Counted from the stretch's first letter, positions 29,442-43,778 are shown. The stretch: DNA of 64,000 bases from Panonychus citri (GCF_014898815.1 NW_026515535.1:248001-312000), one strand, 5' to 3'. Notes: a model not told the origin generated them from the letters alone. Program-made: numbers and translations.

Positions 29442-32400
29442 AAAGTTCTGGATTCGGAATGTAACACAAATATAATTGAATGTCAGAAATTCAGTCTTCA
29501 TGGAACATGAATTAATTGCTATTACATGTCATTAGATTTCATAATATTACATGGGAGAAATTCATCCATGATTATTATTCGGGTTTAGATCCAATGTCAG
29601 AAACAGTTGAGGTTCAATGAAAATTCATTTTTATTCAGGTAAAAGAGGAAAAAGAAAGCGATAGAATATTGAAATTGAATTCTCATGATATTGGAAAAAT
29701 TTTCTTGAATATTGGATTCTCATGATAATCAAGATCATCATCAACCTATTAATTCAATAACAATAATAATAAAAGTCACTCCCATAGATTGATAGTTGTA
29801 ATAATAAACTACATAATCAATGGTAACAATTTCCATTCATGATTATCATGAATGAAAATATGTTTCAAGATGAAGATGATTATAGTTAGATGATAAGTGT
29901 AAATAAGGCTAATCAGCTAAATTGTCCCGATCGATAATAAATCTATTATTTTGATCGATAAAACAACAACAACAATCAACATTTATTAACAACTTTTCAT
30001 GGCAATCACATGATAATCTCAGCACAAATAACAACAATTGGAAACGATAACGATAACCAATAAATAATAATAAGTATCATCAGTAATCAATTGTATCAAT
30101 AATGTAATCAACTTGAGAGAGAGAGAGAGAGTAAAGATTTAACCATGAAACTGATATTCAAACCCTATCAATACAATTCCGTATATATATTAATCATGAT
30201 TTACAATTTTTCACCGAAAAGAGGAAGAAAAAAATTCACCATGGAATCAGTTGAGTTTCCAGGATTAATGAGAAACAAAGTAAAGAAAAAAAAAGATTAA
30301 TAGAAACTTTTTTTAATCCTTTCAAGGATATTTAAACTCATCTTTCCTAATCCTAATCTCCATGAATAATATTAATCTCATCAATTATCATCTCATATTA
30401 TCTTAGTGACGGTCAGCACATTTCATTATTTATCCATAGTTTTTCATGACAACTTACGATTAATAATCGGATACTCAGAACTTTTGAGATTTTTTTTCAT
30501 TACATAACGATAAGAAAAAGATAATGAGAGTGAGAGAGAAACTTTTCCACCATCATCATCACCATGGAAAAGATGAGAACTCATTGTTTTCTTTTTTCAT
30601 TCATGATCTGATTCTTTACATTATTTTCCATCTCCATCTTCATCTTCCTCTTTCTATTATCATTACCTCTTCCTTTTTTCTCTCATCTTTCTTTCTTCAG
30701 AACATTTCATCCTTCCTCTAAAGTTCAGTTCTATTTGTATTCCAATTTTTTCCTTCTTCTTCTATTCTGATTACTTAAACTACTCCATCATGAAAGGGAA
30801 GGATAAAAAGTAACTGTTAACTACAACGTAAAAGAAATCATGAAATTCATACATTTCATGATTCAAACTCAACTGAATCATGATGGCGTTGGATTCAATT
30901 GGATTTAAAAAGTTATATTTTAAATTCAACGAGAAAATATTATCTCCCATGGAATGACCTTAAATAGAATCAACTAATTGTTGAAACAATTAAATTTAAA
31001 GTATTATAATGTAATCAGTAGATTATTATTTTCCTTTATCCTGTTATTTTTATTAGTTGGTTGATAATCGTAATTATCGTAATAATAATGAATAACTATT
31101 CATGAATATGATTCTCATGGTGGTGATAAAGGTTAAATTCAATTTCATGGTAATCCAGGGAATTGGAAATATCAATAAACTCAAAGTCTCTAAATGAACT
31201 TTCAACTCTTGATATTATCAAGAATATAAAAAGTTATCATTAAAACTTTTGGGATTGTAAATCAATCTAAATGATATCAAGTTGGAAACAAAAGTTTCAA
31301 TGAGATTTCAATTGATAATCAACCTGATTTCATGATAATGAATCAAATTTCATGATATAAATATTTTCTCATAATCCATCAATCATAATAAACTTTAAAA
31401 TAGATATAAAATTCAAATCATTTTCATCAAGATATTATAGTGAACCTGGTGAAAGCTTCAAATGCAAATGGTCACCAAGAGTATCATGATTATCATTATT
31501 GAAATTTCATGATAATGAATATCATTCAACTGGAATGATATTGAAATGTAATTTTTTTCTCTTCTTCTTTTGATTAGACTTTCAAAAACACTGAAAATTC
31601 ATTCAACTATTATTATTATTTTGATGATCACCCTGAGCAAGAAATTATCATCCTAAAGGCTGGTTATTGATTATTATCGTTGATTCTGTTGAATATTTAC
31701 CCTGAAAGTTGAATCAACGTATTCTCATCATATTAATTATTATAATGAAACTTTGTTCCATTTTCCTATTCTCAGAATTCCCTGAATTCTTGGTAGATTT
31801 TCCCTCCTATTGTTTTCTCAGCATTCCCTGAGTGTAATCATCTTTTTCCTCATGTAATATTATCAAAAATCTCTGAGCAACATGACATGATGAATTATTA
31901 TTAGTTTTATATCGATAATTATTTATCTTATTCTTTAAGAGAAAAGAATACAAAGATAATCTCATCTAAAATTAACAGAATTCTTCTGAACTTTCATGAT
32001 AATATATTTAGAAACTTTTGTCGAAGAAAAAAAAACTCCAATAAAAAACAAAGTTTTCGCTCATAAAACGATATAAGATGATAAAGAATTTAAATTCTTC
32101 CCATGGAGTACACACTGAAATATAAGAATTTTCTGAGTTTCGAATATTTTTTCATTCTTTCATTTCGCTTTTCCACCATTGAACTTGATTCGAAATGTTA
32201 ATAAAATAATTTCTTTTAGTTTTTTTTCTGTCCATAGCCTAAGGGTTGCTACATCTTATCTTTGGAAGATTTTTCTTCATCATTCATTTTTCTTGATGAT
32301 GAAGACAAGATGATGATAATGGAAGATTAATAAGATTAGCCCAATGGGTGAATGATTGGAATAGGAAGTGGAAATCAGTAAGGAAAAAAATTCTCTCTCT

Positions 32401-33002
32401 TTTAAAAGAAAAGTAATAACTTTGAATAGTATTTCAGAATAGCAGATAAGTGATGATGACCAATGGGCAGACATTTTCTATTATCAGTTTTATACCAATT
32501 TCATGGGTGAATTTTCATCACCAAGAATAAGAATCGAATGTGACTGAGGAGAGAAAAAAAAGTTTTCCAGCTTAAGGCAACACTTTTATCTCAAAGAAGC
32601 TGAGAAGTTCAGTTGATCCAGAATTTGGAACATTTTTTTTTTCCTTCTTCTTTACTTCTCTTTTCTCTTTCTCTCTCTCTCTCTCTTTTCTTATTTCTGG
32701 CATTCCCCTGATTCCCATGGTAAAGGTTGATTCTCAACCTTATCATGGTAAATCGATAACAGTAAAAGTAAAATCAATGATTCCAAAGGTTCTAATGATA
32801 AGGTTAACAATAGAGGTTGTTGAGGTGGAGGTGATATTGTTGTTAATAAACTGACTGAATGAGTTGAATGAGTATTTGGAATGAAATTATTTTATCATTT
32901 AAAGGAAATTTAAGTTAATTGTTTGTCTCTGAGAAGAGGGAAAATTTTTCTCTCCAATTAATTAACTCAGTAAATATAACGGTAAATTTAGTCTTCACTT
33001 AC

Positions 33003-33249
33003 CATCTCGTCGTACTCTTGATTGTTCACTGTCAATTTGATTGTTGGTGTTTACTTTGTCATTTGATGGTTCCAAGGGGGTGGAAAGTTGTGATGATGAC
33101 AATAAAGATGATGATGATGATGATGAGGATGAGGATAAAACTGATGATAATGATGAGATTGAATCATTTGAATCAACGGTGACAATTACATTGGACAATA
33201 ATGAGCCACTTTGAATGCACAATAATAATAAATTGTACAATAAAAACAT
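33003..33249 (-). CDS. first coding exon of an unknown secreted protein (partial)
   Basis: The exon begins MFLLYNLLLLCIQSGSLLS, a good signal peptide, continues through a Ser-rich low-complexity stretch and a polar segment, and ends at a multibasic site RVRRDG at a consensus donor (GATG|GTAAGTGAAG, exon end 33003, phase 1). A signal peptide plus a basic cleavage site just before a splice donor is a layout seen in neuropeptide and other propeptide genes, but no mature peptide can be seen because the next exon, at lower coordinates, was not found. The Ser run comes from a GAT/ATC trinucleotide tract, so part of the exon is repeat-derived. The function is unknown. Confidence 0.5.
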
Positions 33250-34243
33250 GATTCAATTTGATTTACAATTAGATTTATATGTTTTCTTATTATAAAAGGA
33301 AAAGGTTAACAATTAACTAATTATTATTAAACTATTTGTTTTGGTCTTGGTAGTGTTTTTTTTTTACTTGATTGTTGTTGTTGTTTATTTAAACTTAATT
33401 GGATTAAGAAAGTTAATCTTCTTAATGTTTAATGATAATGGTGGATGATGAAAATGATAATAATAACAATCAGTTAATCCTCATGATTATGTAATTGAGC
33501 GGAATGAAAAAACAATTAAAACGTTTCAACGCACAAAAAATGGTTTTGTTTTTGATGTTGATGATTAAGTTGATTACGAATTGAGGTTTTGTTGTTAATC
33601 ACTTGATAATCATAATTTGATTGTTATTTACTTTTGAATCAACTAATTAAATCCCTTGTCAAGTTGATTGTAATCGTTAAGATAATGATAATGATGATAT
33701 TGGTTAATTGTTGACAAGAAACACATGATGTTTATTGAATTTGAACAATTTAAAAATGAAACTAAATCACTGATTAGTTGATTGGGTAGACCATTTTTTT
33801 TGCTTCTCCTGTTGATTAATAAATTGATTTGAAATTTACTATGATGGATAAGCTTTTAATCACCGATTAAGAGAGAAAGAGAAAGAGAAAGAGAAAGAGA
33901 GAGAGAGAGAGAGATGAAAAATTATTGAAAGATGATGAAGATGAGGATGACAATTTTGTTTTGTTTCTTTTTTTCGTATTGTGTTAAATTTTTGTGATGA
34001 ACAACAAGAGGATTAAGATTAACAATTTCGACAATTAACTCGATTCACTTTGATTCATTTCGTATCTTCATCTTCCATTTTTATCTTCATTCTCTTTCTT
34101 TTTCTCTCTCTCTTCCGTCAACAAACTAATATCATTCTTCAAATGTAACTTATCCTCATCCTCGAAAGGTTCATCTTTACAGTTATGTTTCATGTTCCTT
34201 TCAGTTTTCACTCATTTCATCCTCATCCTCATCCTTATCTTCA

Positions 34244-34274
<31 letters not shown>

Positions 34275-35199
34275 CTCTTTCTCTTCATCCTATGACCTCA
34301 TTCTCTATAAACCATGATGATAAAAGATGCAATTCTGTTGATTCGACTCATTTCCGATTCAATCGAACAGAAAATTTCCTTTTTATTTCTTTTCTCACTT
34401 ATCCTTAGATAATTCACTAAACTTTCTCTGAGTAATTCATTTGCTAATTCAATTAAATTTCAATCGTTAACCAAATGGTAAAAATAAAAAGATTAATTGA
34501 TCAAAATTAATTTTCTGTCCATTTTAAATTTACCGCTTTTCTTTAAAATTCTGTTGACTATCAAACTCGTTGCCATGGTTACCATTTGGATCCAGATACT
34601 TGATCATAATCCGAATTTTTATTTTTTCTTTTAATCATTTTCTTCAATTTCTTTTGGTTAAATTTTTTTTTTCTCAAGATTTTAATTCAATTACATTGTA
34701 ATTTAATTGTTTTTTTCTTCAATGGATTACAATTACTTTTACAATTGAAAAGTTTAATCATTTCAGGTGCTGTCAGTTTACTTTGAATGATTTTTGTTGC
34801 GAAAAATTTGGATACAAATTGTGAGATAAATACAATTCAATCTCTGATGATGTAAGATTAATAATGTGCATTAAACTTGTTATCTGAACATATTTAGACT
34901 AATTTAGAATTTTTCTTTCCTTAATTCAGGTAATTCTAATTTAATTTGGCTCCTTTCTAGGATTATCCATATTCTTGGTTGATGTTTAAAACTCTAATTA
35001 ACATCTGACATCGTTTAATTTTCTCTTCCATCTTTCTGGTTCAGTGTGTTGGTAACATCTTTTGCTATCTCTGTCTTCTTTTCTTCATCTCTCTCTCTCT
35101 CTCTCCTTTTTTCTTTCTATTTGGAAGAGACTATTTTTTTCTCTCTCTTCTGTCTATCGTGCGTGTCTTTTCTCTACCTGCCTACCACCTTCCTCAATC
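33250..35199. other. intergenic region upstream of the P5A ATPase gene
   Basis: Divergent region between the minus-strand signal-peptide exon and the plus-strand ATPase start. It holds a compound GAGAAA/GA tract at 33871-33914, a CT-rich tract at about 34240-34284 and a CT run at about 35088-35106 shortly before the ATPase ATG. Promoters of both genes probably lie here, but I could not fix a TATA box or start site. Confidence 0.5.
33871..33914. repeat. compound (GAGAAA)n(GA)n microsatellite
   Basis: Hexamer-like GAGAAA units pass into a plain GA run. Confidence 0.93.
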
Positions 35200-38100
35200 A
35201 TGGCAAAGATCAGAGATTCGGTTGACGAATTGGTTTCCCATGTATCATGTTACAATTCGCGTCCCCTTCTTTTCCATTTGTACCTGGCCCCTTTTCTGTG
35301 TATCTATGTTTTTCTCATCAATCTTTGGTTTGTTAAATATTCTACAACTGAATCTCAAGAGATTTGGTTCATTTGGGTGGCTGTTGCAGTTATCTTACAA
35401 ATACTTACTTACCTTTTCTGCCATTGGTCAGTAGATGTAAATTGTTTCCTTGCCTTTAGTAAGGTGAGTTTTCCGGTCATTTTTTACTTTTCCTTTTATT
35501 AATATCTATCGGTATTTATCAATCTTTCAATAGATTCTCCAGACATAGAAAGAAAATCTTTTTGACTACATCATCATTATCACCATCATATGTTGTAACA
35601 TTTGGCTCTCTCTTTTTTTCCTTTACTTCTGATTATTTATCCTTTCTTCAGGTTTCCCATCCATCTTTAGGAGAATTTGCTAAAGTTGTACCAACACCTA
35701 ATAATGGATCAACTGAATTGGTGCGATTATGTCGATCTAAAATATCGGATGATAATAGTGAAATTTTATGGTTTCGATTTCAAAAGACTAAATATATTTA
35801 CAATGAGAAAGATGGACAGTTTGAGGTTCTCAAATTTCCAGTTAATTTAAATCTATCCTTTTACCTGGAATGGAAAGGGCACCAAGAAGAGAATGAACTT
35901 TCCCTTGCTGAGAAACATTATGGTAAAAATGATTTGGAAATGGTTGTACCTGAATTTATGGAACTTTTTAAAGAACGAGCAACAGCACCTTTCTTTGTTT
36001 TCCAAGTTTTCTGTGTTGCTCTTTGGTGTTTAGATGAATTCTGGTATTATTCTCTATTCACTCTATTCATGTTAATAGCATTTGAATGTGTTCTTGTTCA
36101 ACAACAATTGAGAAATCTTTCCGAAATTCGTAAAATGGGAAACAAACCTTATCCAATTCAAGTTTACCGTAATCGTAGATGGAGATCAATTCCAAGTGAT
36201 GAACTTGTACCTGGTGATATAATCTCTGTAAATAGATCTCAAAATGATAATCTTGTTCCTTGTGATCTTTTATTACTTCGAGGTTCATGTATTGTCGATG
36301 AATCTATGTTAACCGGTGAATCTGTTCCCCAAATGAAGGAACCAATTGAAAATGTTAATGAACTTGATCGACCTCTTGATGTTGACGCTGATGGAAGACT
36401 TCATATCCTCTATGGAGGTACCAAAGTTGTTCAAAATACTCCACCCGTTAAATCAACCACCGGTATTAAAGGTAATTAATCCCTCTACCAATTTTCATCA
36501 TTTACCAATGGACGAAATTTAATCTTATGTATTTATTTTCCATCTCTTAGCTTCTGATGGAGGTTGTACTGCCTACGTTTTGCGAACTAGTTTCAATACA
36601 TCCCAAGGAAAATTACTTCGAACTATTTTGTTTGGTGTTAAACGAGTTACTGCCAACAATTTAGAAACATTTGCATTCATCTTATTCCTATTGGTGTTTG
36701 CAATTGCGGCAGCAAGTTACGTTTGGATTAAAGGAACTGAAGATCCAAAAAGAAATCGTTATAAACTTTTCCTCGAGTGTACACTCATTTTAACTTCAGT
36801 CGTTCCTCCAGAGCTTCCAATTGAATTATCTCTTGCTGTAAATACTTCCCTTTTATCTCTATCAAAGCTATGTAAGTTCCACAATTTTCATCAATTGTTT
36901 TATCATCTAATTAATTTTAAATATTCTTCCTTTTTTCTTCCTCCAATTAGTTATTTTTTGTACTGAACCTTTTCGCATTCCCTTTGCCGGTAAAGTTGAA
37001 ATTTGCTGCTTTGATAAAACTGGTACTTTAACCAGTGACGATCTTGTAGTTGAAGGAATCACCGGAATCAAGGGTCAAGGTATATAACATATACACATCT
37101 CCCTCGTTACCTTATTGTTCAGTAATATTATTAAATGAAATTAATTTTTATTTCTATTTGATTAATAGAAAAACCATCGACGAGTATTATTCCTGTTACC
37201 GATGCTCCTCCCGAGACTATTCAAGTTTTAGCCGCTTGTCATTCCCTGGTTCAATTAGATGATGGTTTAGTAGGTGATCCTTTAGAAAAGTCAATTCTTT
37301 CCGCAATCGATTGGACACTTACCAAAGGCGAAGCTGTAATACCCAAAAAGGGTAAACATCCGGCTGTTAAGATTTTCCATCGATTCCATTTCTCATCTAG
37401 TCTAAAGAGAATGTCAGTTATCGCTGGTTACACACCAACTGGATCCCAAGGAACTACTTATTTAGGTTTAACGAAAGGAGCACCCGAAGTACTTCGTAAC
37501 ATGGTTAGTCTTTAATTTTAGACAATCGATTATGATTTGATTGAATTTCTCGTTTTTGTCTCTTTTTGTCGGTTTGTTTAATTCATTTATTTGTTTTCTT
37601 TTACAGTTTACCAAAGTTCCTGAAAATTATGATGAAATTTACATCTCCATGTCTAAAAAAGGAGCTCGTATATTATCATTGGGCCGAAAAGAGATGGGAA
37701 ATTTATCTCATCAAGAATTACGAGATATTACTCGTGATGATATTGAGAAAAATTTAGAATTTGTTGGCTTCATTGTGATTTCATGTCCACTCAAAAAAGA
37801 TTCCAAAGTTGTGATAAAAGAGATCATTGATTCAAGTCATTATGTAAGTTCTTGTGAATATTAATCAAATGAATATTTTATCATCTCTCTCCACCATTGG
37901 TATCAAGATACTAAGATACTTATTACAACTAATTTTATCATTTCTTTTAATTATTTATTTTCACCAGGTCATGATGATTACTGGAGATGGACCTTTAACT
38001 GCTTGTCATGTTGCCAGGGAACTTAACTTCTGTAGAAATGATGACACTTTGATTTTAACATCTTCTCAAACAAAGAATGGTAATTAAATCGATAAACTTA

Positions 38101-39959
38101 TAATTTATTCAATTTGGAAAACTTAATTAGTCTTATTGAAATGAGTTTTCTTTTAATTTTTGCTACCAGAAACCCAATGGAAATGGAAAGGTATCTACGA
38201 TGAATCTGAACACGAGTGTATACCAAATATGAAAAGAGAGTTTTATCAAAATTATGATCTTTGCCTTACCGGTGATGGAATGAATTATTTACTCGAGAAT
38301 CATAATAAATTTTTCTACTCAATACTTCCTCATATTGTTGTTTGGGCTCGAGTTGCACCTAAACAAAAGGTAAATTTACTCAATCGGATTGGAAATAATT
38401 TGATACTTATTTTTATCTTTTCTTTTCTCCTTTTATTTTACTTTATTTTTTTTTAGGAATTTGTTATAACATCATTGAAAAGTTTAGGATACACAACATT
38501 AATGTGCGGTGACGGAACTAATGATGTTGGTGCTTTAAAACACGCTGAAGTTGGTGTTGCATTACTCACTCATGCTCCTCTTACACCGAATGATTTTAAA
38601 CCCCGGAAACCCATTGATGCAGCAGCTATTGGTTCAAATCTATTCCCATCTTCTGATTTAAACTCTCCTGGTAATCGTAATAGATTAACTCGTCGTGGTG
38701 AACCAACAAGGGATAGATCAAGTTTATTAGGTTCTAGTCAACGAGCCCAACCACCGGCTACTCGAGCTGAAAGATATGCTGAGATGCAGCGGAATCTTCA
38801 GAAAATGTTACAAGAAATGGATGAACAAGAAAAGGCTTCAATTGTCAAATTGGGTGATGCAAGTATTGCCGCTCCATTCACATCAAAATTATCTTCCATT
38901 CAATGTGGTAAGTAAATTTTTTCCTAAATTAATTTGATTTATCCATTATGGTTACAACTAACTCATTTTCATCTTATTTTTTTTTTATTCTCTTCACTTG
39001 ATTAGTTTGTCACATTATTAAACAAGGACGATGTACCCTTGTTACCACACTTCAAATGTTCAAAATTTTGGCTTTGAACGCACTTATTTTGGCCTACAGT
39101 CACAGCGTCCTTTACTTAGATGGAATTAAATTTAGCGATGGTCAAGCAACACTACAAGGTTTCCTTTTGGCTGGTTGCTTTCTTTTTATATCTCGTTCAA
39201 AGGTACAACTATTATATAGTTTTAATTTGTTAATAATAATCATGAATTCATTTTGTACTAATCATGTTATTTTTTTTCCTTCTTTTTCCAGCCACTAACG
39301 GTACTTTCAAAGACTAGACCATTAGCCAATATTTTCAATATTTACACCATATCAACAGTCATGTTACAATTTGCTATTCACTTTTGTACCCTAATTTATC
39401 TGGTTCGAGAAGCAAACGCCCGTACACCTCCCAAAAGCGATGAATTTGCCAACTTGGAATCAGAATTTCAACCATCTCTTTTAAATAGTACAGTTTATAT
39501 AATTTCAGTTGCACTTCAAGTGTCAACTTTTGCTGTCAATTATAAGGTAACCTTTTCTTTCATCCTAACTTGGAGCCATATATTAATTATTTCTATACTC
39601 TATTTTTTTTAACCACCGGTTACAGGGTCATCCATTTATGGAAAGTTTGAGACAAAACAAACCCTTAATGTATAGCATTTTTGGCTCTATCATTGCGGTC
39701 ATCGCTTTAGTTACCGGCTATTTCCCTGACTTAGCCCAACAATTTGCTATTGTTGAATTCCCACAAGAAGTAAGTTAATCAATCGATCAAAACACGACTT
39801 AAACCACTCAATCCTCCAATTATTATAACTTTTACCTTTTAATTTCTTTAGTTCCAAGTGGTCGTATTAACCGTATTAGGAGCCGATTTAACTTTAGCTT
39901 TTGCTATTGATAGAACATGTGAATTTCTATTTGGAAAAGGAAGATTAAGAAAGATATAG
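35200..39959 (+). CDS. ATP13A1: P5A-type ATPase, ATP13A1/Spf1 family
   Basis: P5A ATPases act in the ER membrane, where they remove mis-inserted transmembrane helices (family knowledge). Thirteen exons join in phase: 35200-35463, 35652-36471, 36551-36871, 36951-37079, 37169-37503, 37607-37843, 37968-38079, 38170-38369, 38457-38907, 39006-39202, 39292-39546, 39626-39769 and 39852-39959. The product is 1190 aa, close to the family's usual ~1200. Visible motifs in order: N-terminal hydrophobic hairpin; actuator motif MLTGES; the P5A-typical membrane signature VVPPELPIELS; phosphorylation site CFDKTGTLTSDD with the catalytic Asp near residue 490; KGAPEVL; ITGDGPLTACHVA; and hinge MCGDGTNDVGALKHA. 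Membrane helices follow to the C-terminus. Introns are 70-190 bp with consensus ends. The ATG is chosen because it begins MAKIRDSVDELV and directly precedes the first membrane segments. Confidence 0.95.
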
Positions 39960-40879
39960 ACCCTGGTAAATTTCGGATATTAAACAATTAGATAAAAAAA
40001 AAGTCTATTTAATTAACTATTTAAATATCTTGTAACAATCTATTTATACCTGTTGTTTGTACCTTTGATGTTGTCAAATAATCCGTCACAATCTTGAGGT
40101 GTCACTAAGAAACCATTTATATAGATACATGTACTTGTCAATTTGATTTCTTTTTCTTTGACAATTTCAACTGAATCTCAAACTTTCTTCACCACAATCA
40201 ATTGAACAAACTGAAGTTATCGTTTTTATGATTCAGCCAAAATTGAAAAGGAAAAGGAAATACAAAAAAAAGTCACCAAATTATCCTTCCCTCCCTCCAC
40301 CTGATCGTTAATCATTAATTAAGCGGAATCATTTGTTTTTACAATTCAATGGGAAATCCCTGTGATCTGATGTGTTTAAATCCTCTCCTCAATGGTGATT
40401 AACAAAAGTCTTGACCGATTTGATGTCCAGTTATCACTTCTCAAAATTTTGCCTCTAATCTGGAGATAAATTAAATCAAACAATCAATTAACCATCAAAT
40501 CTCAATTTAAAAGTTTCAACCAATATATTACATTGGAAGCAGCAAACAATACAAACTTGGCCTTTCAGCAAGTTTAAACTAAATCCAATCATTCAAATCA
40601 ACTTTTGGTCATTATCAGCCTAACAAAATTGTTGACAATTACAGTCAACAATTAATTATGATCAATTTTTGACTTTTAATTGTTTCTTTTTTACCAAAAA
40701 AAAGCAAAATTTATATTATAAGTTTTTGTTTTATCTTGATGATCCAAAAAAAGTGATATAACATTTAACGTACATTATAATTATGATTTATATATTTACA
40801 ATTAGATAAACTTGTTAATTGTAATCAATTTTGATGATGTTTTAATCAAACGGTTAAAAGTTTGATCTTTTGTTACAAT
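39960..40879. other. 3' intergenic gap between convergent genes
   Basis: About 920 bp between the ATPase stop and the receptor stop on the opposite strand. An ATTAAA-type hexamer occurs about 20 bases after the ATPase stop. It holds the 3' UTRs of both genes; nothing else was recognised. Confidence 0.6.
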
Positions 40880-41638
40880 TTACACATTACAAGAAGCCCT
40901 CGAGTGGCGACCAGTTAAAATACGCTGAAAGGCCGTCCTGAATTCTGGGCTGAAAATGGTGTAAATTATTGGATTAAGAGTCGAATTGGTAAAACCTAAC
41001 CAGGAAAATATACTCTGGACCGTTTTGGGAGGGGCACATGAGTCACCACAAATCGGCCTTATAAGAGCTAAAATAAAAAAGGGTAACCAACAGATGACAA
41101 AAACTCCCGTTATAATGGCCAAAGTTTTTGCCGCTTTACGTTCACGTTTAGCCTCAAGCGATTCCTTGGTTCCAGGTAAAGGTGATGGATGATGATTATG
41201 ATGATTTTGATGATTATTCACCTGACAATAAGTCTTTGAATTAGGTGACCCTGGATCGCTTGTCTTAATAATTAGTGAGCTTTTAATTGATCCAGTGGCG
41301 TTTAATTTAACCTCATTCGTGGTGTTAATTGTTTCCGTACTTTGGTGTAAATTTTCATGATAACCACCATTCGAGGTTGACCCCAAATTGTTACCATTTT
41401 CATCTGATTTAATCTCATCTCCCAAACAGCTCAAATCCTTAGCACTATTATTATTATTTTTACAATGAACGCTATTGTTTTTACTGTTATTATTATTATT
41501 ATTATCGTCGCTTGTGATGATCGTTGAGTCCATTTCTTTACATCGATTGGTATCACTTTTGGCTAACGAAGCGTTTGCATGACGAAGATTCGATGTCATG
41601 TTTCGTCCTGGTTTATGGCGAATTCGTTTTTTGGCAAC
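40880..41638 (-). CDS. 5-HT1-like serotonin receptor, last coding exon
   Basis: This exon encodes the third intracellular loop, TM6, TM7 and the C-tail of an aminergic G-protein-coupled receptor. It starts at an acceptor (TTTTCTCAAG|GTTGCC, exon from 41638) in the loop after TM5 (VAKKRIRHKPG). It runs through a long Asn/Ser-rich loop, then KRERKAAKTLAIITGVFVIC with the TM6 CWLPFF motif, a CGDSC extracellular loop and TM7 NPIIY, then FSPEFRTAF and a tail ending RASCNV that could be palmitoylated on Cys. The RERKAAKTLAIITG and IYTIFSPEFR stretches match invertebrate 5-HT1 receptors best; octopamine or D2-like dopamine receptors are less likely. Exons for TM1-TM5 were not found in the remaining 22 kb upstream on this strand, so they are outside the window or too short to see. 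Confidence 0.85.
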   Translation of the reverse strand, partial: VAKKRIRHKPGRNMTSNLRHANASLAKSDTNRCKEMDSTIITSDDNNNNNNSKNNSVHCKNNNNSAKDLSCLGDEIKSDENGNNLGSTSNGGYHENLHQSTETINTTNEVKLNATGSIKSSLIIKTSDPGSPNSKTYCQVNNHQNHHNHHPSPLPGTKESLEAKRERKAAKTLAIITGVFVICWLPFFILALIRPICGDSCAPPKTVQSIFSWLGFTNSTLNPIIYTIFSPEFRTAFQRILTGRHSRASCNV

Positions 41639-43774
41639 CTTGAGAAAAGAGTTTTTTAAAAAAGAAAAATATTCAATTACTATTATTGGAAAGTTCGTTC
41701 TTATCAATTTTTATCGTTTTCGAAAAGTTCTGTTCGTAGGCTCCATCTATTGAGGGAATTTAGAATCATCTATTTTCTTTCTCTTCGAATGTCTAACTTT
41801 AAAATTGGTTCTCGATTCATCTGTTGACTGTTTAAAGAATTATTTATGATTGAAAGGCAAACACTGAACAAATTGTTCTGTCGTTGAATTTTGTCTCGAT
41901 ATCAGAATCGTGATATTAATTAGAGATGATAAATGATTTCTATCATTTGTCATCGTCAAACTTTCATTGAATCGAGTTTATGGAATTCGATTCTAATCGT
42001 AGTTTAGATCTTTCGGTTTTTTTTTGTCATAAAAATGGAGGAAAATGTAACATGATGATAACTTCATGAGCGATTACAAAAGTTCAGGTTAACAATTGAT
42101 AAATAAGGTGTAAAGAAAGATGAATATGTTATGAGAATTTTTTTCTCCACTTTTCTATCTTGCATTTTCATGGTGAGGAAAAAAGTTCTGAGACTCTGAT
42201 TGAAAGGAAAATTACAACAACAATAAAGATACTGACAAAACCAGTGAAGGTCAATTAATCATATTGAGTAATCGTTGAATAAAGTTCAGTCAATCCGAAT
42301 CAATATGAGAGAGTTTCCTGTTTGTGAAGCAAGAAAATTAATCTGAGAAAACTGTGAATCCAAGATTAACATGATGGTTCAACCGATAGATTGAAATTCA
42401 ATAATCAATAAATTAAGTTATTGGAGACGATCAATTAATTATACTCATCGGTATGTACTTCCGTAAGTTCATTTAATCAGATTGATCTTAAATCATGTGT
42501 CGGTATGATTAAATTTCTGTCTCAATGTTGTCAAAGTGTTATGATGATTTCATGACTGAATCTGAGATTAATAAGTGAATCAAAGTTCTGGTGAACTGAG
42601 AAGAGAAAAGTTTACAATATAAACTTGAGGCTGAAATTATTATTTTTTTTTATCGATTTCGATTCAATCAAAACTGAAGATATTGAAACAATAGAAGTAA
42701 TAAAATCGTGACGAACCAAAGTATTGAACTTACATGAGAGAATTCAATTGTTTCAATTATCTGTCTACCTTTTCTTACCTCAACACCCACTGAACTAAAA
42801 GCTCCAAATCAGCCTTATCGAAACACCTTAATCATGGTTGGAACTGTCAAAGAATCAAGTATTAAATCAGAGGAAAAAGAATGACAAAAAATAAATTTCC
42901 AAACTCAGATAATCTCCATCATGGATAAGAAGACAAATGATGTAGACGAGAGAAAGAGAAACTCAGACAGAAAAAAATGATTCTTTTAACCTTCATGGGT
43001 TTTTAATGATTCAAGAAAAAGAAAAGAGGATAAATAGGAAGATGGAGAAAAGAATTGATTGAGGTGGGTCATCATTTCCACCATGAGTTTCTACTAAATA
43101 AGAGGTTGGAAAGTAGCCACAGCGATTGGCACCTTAACTAAGCCACTGTTGGAAAACTTGACCAGTTGAAATCCTTGTTAAGGTGTTAGTTGAGTTTCAA
43201 GATTTATCTTCTTGAAACTTCATGAGGTTTCATGAAATATTAGCCACTATAATTGCAGTGGATAACATGAGAGTGAAAAAGAAGAGGGAAAAAAAGTAAA
43301 AAAGAAAAGAAACTTGAAAATTGATGATGAAGATGAAATGATGAGAATAGAAGAAAAAAAAATCTCCAAGAAAACTGGACATTGTCCATATGTGTATGAT
43401 ATTGTTAACACTAAATGACCTCAAAAAGTTTTTCTTTTTCTTCTTACGATTCATCTTTTTCTTTCACCTTTTCCTCTGTGTAGATATTCACACAGGTAAG
43501 ATTACATTTTATCTCCTGTTATCATTTTGTTCATCTTCATCAAACAATATAAGAAACTTACATGAACGATTCATGAAGGTTTGACTTTTCAATCCAACAG
43601 GTAACTTTAATTTCATCTGTTGGTCAACATAAAAACTGACCTTTCAAAGTAAACAAATTTCCTCCCTGCAATTAACTTGGACAATCATGGTGGTGATAAT
43701 CAAATGATGATGGAAACAAAATTTTTCACTTAACAAAATGTAATTCGTCTCATCTATTATTGGTCAGAATTTTC

Positions 43775-43778
<4 letters not shown>

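Larger units (their letters stand above)
18661..33002. other. long AT-rich stretch, microsatellites only
   Basis: About 14 kb without a supportable gene. It contains (AG)10 at 19665-19684, an ATG/GAT trinucleotide run at 21828-21856, GA runs near 20891, 21911, 22521 and 24001, (GAGT)n(GA)n at 27931-27974, (GA)29 at 29377-29434, and GAACTTTTTT words at 21995, 22401, 23916, 25284 and 29439. It may be partly intron of the secreted-protein gene whose first exon ends at 33003 on the minus strand. Confidence 0.5.
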
